From the NCBI GenBank assembly GCA_040758525.1, contig JBFLVQ010000393.1, forward strand, positions 1-8,985: DNA of 8,985 nt, written 5' to 3'. Source of the DNA: JBFLVQ01 sp040758525. GTDB taxonomy: Bacteria > Acidobacteriota > Blastocatellia > Chloracidobacteriales > JADJPF01. Shown here piece by piece: positions 6,543-8,985 of this stretch. Within the stretch, counting starts at the first letter, position 1. Each line of letters opens with the position of its first letter. The notes below the pieces were generated by a model, which had not been told where the DNA came from, did no database searches, and was given only the letters and a program-made list of their open reading frames with translations. The position numbers were made by a program, and so were the translations under genes.

Positions 6543-7261
6543 AGCGCTGCCCTCTGTGTGACAAAATTTGGGGAGTTGAAAAGGTCTTCTGTCCTTGGGA
6601 TGGCTATCGCCTCAAATCGCTTGATGATTCACTGCCTAGAACTACTACCAAAATGGATGATGGCTCGGATGTTGCCGTCGAACCTCAATTCGAACTCTTT
6701 GCCGAAAATAAGATCGATGAAAATAGCTTACCCGGTCGTTCTGATTTTAAGATCACCGAGACACAGAGCCTCTTAGATGTTGCCCTAAGTGCCTTGCAGC
6801 AGAAGCGTGAGCGTGATCAAAGACAGATCCGCGATCAGAAGATGAAGCTTTTCGAAGAGTTTAATCTCTACTGCCGTACACTACAGTACTTTGTTGATAA
6901 CCTTAAGTCGCAGAGTGATACTTTTACCTACCGCGTTGAGTATAAGGATGACAGTCAAGAGATGTGGTTTCGTTTTACTCTCTCATTCGGCGAAGGCGCA
7001 TATCTACGTAACTTTCCTGTCACAATCACTTATTATCGTGAGCCACGCGCATTGATCGGTATAGATGTCAATCTTTACGAGATCGGGTTAGATAAAGATT
7101 CACGCCACCTACGCACTGAAAAAGCTGGTGGCAAAGTGGAAAAGACGATCTCTGGTTATCGCTATCTAATACAAGGGCCGCCTAAAATGGATGGTGTGGA
7201 ACTGCTCAAGTGGTTGGAGAACTCTTTCAAAGCGATCTTCCGATTGTCATATTCTGATTAA
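6539..7261 (+). CDS. Zinc-ribbon protein of unknown function, 240 aa
   Basis: The start overlaps the pepP stop by ATGA and has a perfect ribosome site. The N-terminus carries C4-x-x-C7 and F-C18-P-W-D21-G, a half-degenerate zinc ribbon in which the last ligand is Asp. This CPxC...FCPxDG element is common on acidobacterial kinases and hypotheticals. Residues about 30-70 are polar and probably disordered. About 75-125 form a charged helix (Q-K-R-E-R-D-Q-R-Q-I-R-D-Q-K) leading into F-E-E-F-N-L-Y-C. From about 128 to the end is a compact beta-rich domain with several aromatic strands and a final helix L-L-K-W-L-E-N-S-F. There is no signal peptide or membrane segment, so it should be cytoplasmic. 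Coupling to pepP suggests co-regulation, not necessarily shared function. I do not recognise the C-terminal domain. Confidence 0.85.
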   Translation: MKRCPLCDKIWGVEKVFCPWDGYRLKSLDDSLPRTTTKMDDGSDVAVEPQFELFAENKIDENSLPGRSDFKITETQSLLDVALSALQQKRERDQRQIRDQKMKLFEEFNLYCRTLQYFVDNLKSQSDTFTYRVEYKDDSQEMWFRFTLSFGEGAYLRNFPVTITYYREPRALIGIDVNLYEIGLDKDSRHLRTEKAGGKVEKTISGYRYLIQGPPKMDGVELLKWLENSFKAIFRLSYSD

Positions 7262-7301
7262 TCTTACCCTACTTAATGATTTTGCTACCGGCGTGCTCGT
7301 A

Positions 7302-7874
7302 TCATTTGCTACGTGCGCGCTCTGTAGAGACGACAATGTAGTTACCCTCGCGTTGAGGCACAATAGTAGTTTTACGTTGTTGTCTTGTTGTCACAATTGG
7401 TTGCTCTAAGGCAACGGTGACAGGTGACTGTAGATCTATCCCATGAGATTTCAACTCATTGGCAAGTTGATCAAAACTACTTAGAAAAGTAGGAATCAGA
7501 ATGTAAATGTTGACGGCACGAGATTGTAGTCGATGGCAAGGAAAACCACCGTTGTGTACCAGACCGGTATAGATGATATCAGACCAAGCGAGAAACTGTT
7601 TGCGGCCACGTGCATTGTGACCATATAGTCCTGCTTCAGTAACCCGCAAGGGAAAAAGAAAGAGGTAGACAAGGCTAGAAACAGAGAGAATCAAGAGAGT
7701 AAAGAGCAATACCACCACAGTTACCTGTAGGGTATTCTGATCCAGCGGGCCACGTCCGGAGTATACATAATAGACCATTGGCGTGCTCAGCACTGCAATT
7801 GGCGTGCAAATCTTCAACATCTTCAAGAGCAGATAGCGCCATGAGCAATGATAGACCTGACGTGGCTTCGACAT
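7302..7874 (-). CDS. Two-TM membrane protein with possible PH-like domain
   Basis: This encodes 190 residues starting 8 nt after AGGGA (7883-7887), within the 17-bp gap behind the upstream gene. Two hydrophobic segments at about 15-38 and 50-75 form a hairpin in the membrane. They are followed by L-R-V-T-E-A-G-L-Y-G-H-N and F-L-A-W-S-D-I-I-Y. A beta-strand pattern followed by a short helix (F-D-Q-L-A-N-E-L) resembles membrane-linked bacterial PH domains of the YcxB or bPH type. The tail is basic and low in structure. It is third in a leftward run after the PilX-like and glycine-zipper genes. It ends 40 bp from the convergent zinc-ribbon gene; no good terminator hairpin was seen between them. 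Topology is fairly sure; the PH-like call rests on pattern alone. Confidence 0.75.
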   Translation of the reverse strand: MSKPRQVYHCSWRYLLLKMLKICTPIAVLSTPMVYYVYSGRGPLDQNTLQVTVVVLLFTLLILSVSSLVYLFLFPLRVTEAGLYGHNARGRKQFLAWSDIIYTGLVHNGGFPCHRLQSRAVNIYILIPTFLSSFDQLANELKSHGIDLQSPVTVALEQPIVTTRQQRKTTIVPQREGNYIVVSTERARSK

Positions 7875-7891
7875 ATATATTTTCCCTAGTT

Positions 7892-8632
7892 CTATTTCTC
7901 AGTCGGCGCCGCTTCGCTATTGATACGCAAGTCGCTATCAAGTTTAATCTGCATACGCAAGCCAGCCAGTAATTCCACATCCCGCCCTTTAGAGAGCAGC
8001 ACACTACCCAACCCTATACCAGCACCAACACCGGCGCCTACACCAACACCGGCACCGCTTACTGCGCCAATGGTTGCCCCTACGCCAGTAGAAGTACCAA
8101 CTGTTAATGGTACATTCTTGCCTTTGGAGGTATCCTTCACTTTACCTTCGCCACTCTCATCCACTACATCATCACGCCGATCCGCAACCGAGATAAGGGT
8201 GGCCTGGAGTTTCAAAGTATCACCATTATCGAGGATCAGTTCATCAAAGCCAAATGTAATTGAGCCATTGCGCCCTTTACGTGCTGCTGGTTGGACATTG
8301 ATAATATGGCATTTTACTGTAATACCAGCCCCCAGCATTAATGAGTTATTAATAAAGACAGGTTCAGAGACTGTCGCAGTAAAGGCATCGCCCTTATTAT
8401 TAGTCTTGGAGCTCAGTGATTGATCAAGGCGTAGTTCAATAACCGTGCCTTGAGGAATAGCATTGGGCTTTTCTGTTGTTGTATTTGTATTGGCCGCGCT
8501 GGTCGCAGGTGGTGTCTCGGCGGTGGCGCGTTTGCCATCATTGCGTGGACGCACACGACCTGATTGAGCCAAGGTTAAAGTGAGATTTCCCGCCAGAAAT
8601 AGCACGAGAAGATTAAATAATAACTTTCTCAT
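7892..8632 (-). CDS. Secreted glycine-zipper protein
   Basis: GAGGTG at 8641-8646 lies 8 nt before the ATG at 8632 but only 2 nt before another ATG at 8638, so I take 8632 (246 residues). Residues 1-22 are a Sec signal (basic, then L-L-V-L-F-L-A-G) likely cut after L-T-L-A. A low-complexity T/N/A/P linker (about 35-58) leads to a beta domain with I-P-Q-G-T-V-I-E-L-R-L-D, S-L-S-S-K-T-N-N-K-G-D and D-N-G-D-T-L-K-L. These resemble the beta domain of TrbI/VirB10-like and related acidobacterial envelope proteins. After a charged loop, about residues 178-212 are a Gly/Val/Ala zipper (G-x-G-x-G repeats) that could insert in the outer membrane. It ends in L-x-A-G-x-x-M-Q-I-K-L-D. An envelope structural role is likely. 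It is the middle gene of the leftward run. Confidence 0.8.
   Translation of the reverse strand: MRKLLFNLLVLFLAGNLTLTLAQSGRVRPRNDGKRATAETPPATSAANTNTTTEKPNAIPQGTVIELRLDQSLSSKTNNKGDAFTATVSEPVFINNSLMLGAGITVKCHIINVQPAARKGRNGSITFGFDELILDNGDTLKLQATLISVADRRDDVVDESGEGKVKDTSKGKNVPLTVGTSTGVGATIGAVSGAGVGVGAGVGAGIGLGSVLLSKGRDVELLAGLRMQIKLDSDLRINSEAAPTEK
8023..8056. repeat. Tandem 16-bp repeat coding the glycine zipper
   Basis: CACCAACACCGGCGCC (8023-8038) recurs as CACCAACACCGGCACC (8041-8056) with one mismatch and an 18-bp period, which is six codons. It encodes part of the G-V-G-A-G zipper, so copy number changes would lengthen or shorten it in frame. Confidence 0.6.
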
Positions 8633-8640
8633 TATCATTA

Positions 8641-8646
8641 CACCTC
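8641..8646 (-). promoter_or_regulatory. Ribosome site deciding the glycine-zipper start
   Basis: On the minus strand GAGGTG is 8 nt from the ATG at 8632 and 2 nt from the ATG at 8638. Normal spacing favours 8632. It lies in the short gap after the PilX-like stop, in line with one transcript. Confidence 0.7.
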
Positions 8647-8666
8647 AAAAACTGAAATAACTTAGA

Positions 8667-8985
8667 TCAATATTCAGTCATTACCGCAATCGGGATCTGC
8701 TTGTTCACTTTCGCGAGCGCACTCTTAATATAATCAGTATTATATTTCAATGTAAAACCGTCGGCCACGTGCATGAACGCCTTTTTATCTTTAGGCACAA
8801 TCGCAATACCGCCTTCTACATAGCCACCGCCATTATTGGCATCAAAGCGCTCCCCAGTAATAATTACCAGACCTTCCCAGCGGAAGGTGGTTTTCGAAGA
8901 GAAGGCTATATCACCGCTCACAACAAGTATACCAGCACCAGTAAAGGAAGGATTCTTGTCAGAAAATTTGTCTAAATCTAGCGTA
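8667..8985 (-). CDS. PilX-like type IV pilus-associated protein, C-terminal part
   Basis: Only the last 105 or so residues are in the window; the frame is open to the right edge, so the GTG at 8921 is an internal Val and not a start. The visible part has F-T-G-A-G-I-L-V-V-S-G-D-I, then F-R-W-E-G-L-V-I-I-T-G-E-R and G-G-G-Y-V-E-G-G-I-A-I-V-P. This pattern of short beta turns is typical of the C-terminal region of PilX-like proteins and related adhesin-like proteins of Acidobacteriota and Deltaproteobacteria. These are secreted and associated with type IV pilus assembly. The N-terminal prepilin-like segment would lie outside. It is followed 34 nt later by the secreted glycine-zipper gene, in the same operon. 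Confidence 0.75.
   Translation of the reverse strand, partial: TLDLDKFSDKNPSFTGAGILVVSGDIAFSSKTTFRWEGLVIITGERFDANNGGGYVEGGIAIVPKDKKAFMHVADGFTLKYNTDYIKSALAKVNKQIPIAVMTEY

Noticed and set aside
7262..7301. Bidirectional terminator between the convergent genes
   Set aside because: No stable stem with a T-tract could be drawn in the 40-bp gap.
7675..8004. Minus-strand open frame across the gap between the PH-like and glycine-zipper genes
   Set aside because: It overlaps both real genes in another frame and has no recognisable pattern.
7920..8423. Long plus-strand open frame rich in Pro/Thr/Ala
   Set aside because: It is antisense to the glycine-zipper gene; the Pro-rich repeats are the complement of Gly codons, and it lacks a fitting context.
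8667..8921. A complete small protein starting at GTG 8921
   Set aside because: The frame continues upstream to the window edge with PilX-like sequence (G-A-G-I-L-V-V), so the gene is cut by the window.

Overview
The window is about 9 kb of a bacterial chromosome with moderate GC. It most resembles an Acidobacteriota genome, possibly class Blastocatellia. Three things suggest this: a short protein with a CxxC...FCPxDG zinc-ribbon N-terminus, a PilX-like protein tail next to a secreted glycine-zipper protein, and many lineage-restricted hypotheticals. This is inference from protein style; there is no rRNA or marker tree to confirm it. No tRNA, rRNA, CRISPR array, transposase or integrase was seen.

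Layout. (1) Positions 1-1367 (+) hold a membrane-anchored TPR protein that may begin before the window. It ends tail-to-tail, with overlapping stop codons, against a secreted or anchored protein of unknown function (1364-2215, -). (2) A 337-bp gene-free spacer follows (2216-2552). (3) Positions 2553-5062 (-) hold the most unusual part: a LysM plus lysozyme-like cell-wall protein without a Sec signal, a 202-residue cationic, glycine-rich, hydrophobic protein containing a C8 homopolymer, and a TPR protein patterned like SycD/LcrH type III secretion chaperones. A strong intrinsic terminator separates the last two. A tandem 12-bp repeat and a 7-bp-arm palindrome lie upstream of the chaperone-like gene. 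(4) Positions 5154-7261 (+) hold a two-gene operon: Xaa-Pro aminopeptidase (pepP) with all metal ligands, translationally coupled through ATGA to the zinc-ribbon protein. (5) Positions 7302-8985 (-) hold a three-gene run: the C-terminal end of a PilX-like pilus protein (cut by the window edge), a secreted glycine-zipper protein, and a two-TM protein with a possible PH-like domain.

How they may work together. The cell-wall-binding protein, the membrane-active-looking protein and the chaperone-like TPR protein lie consecutively on one strand. None has an obvious Sec signal. I infer a possible envelope-breaching or non-Sec export module, with the TPR protein holding a hydrophobic partner soluble as SycD/LcrH proteins do for translocators. 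No secretion apparatus gene is visible here, so this remains a hypothesis. The other operons look like ordinary housekeeping (pepP) and cell-envelope or pilus-associated genes.
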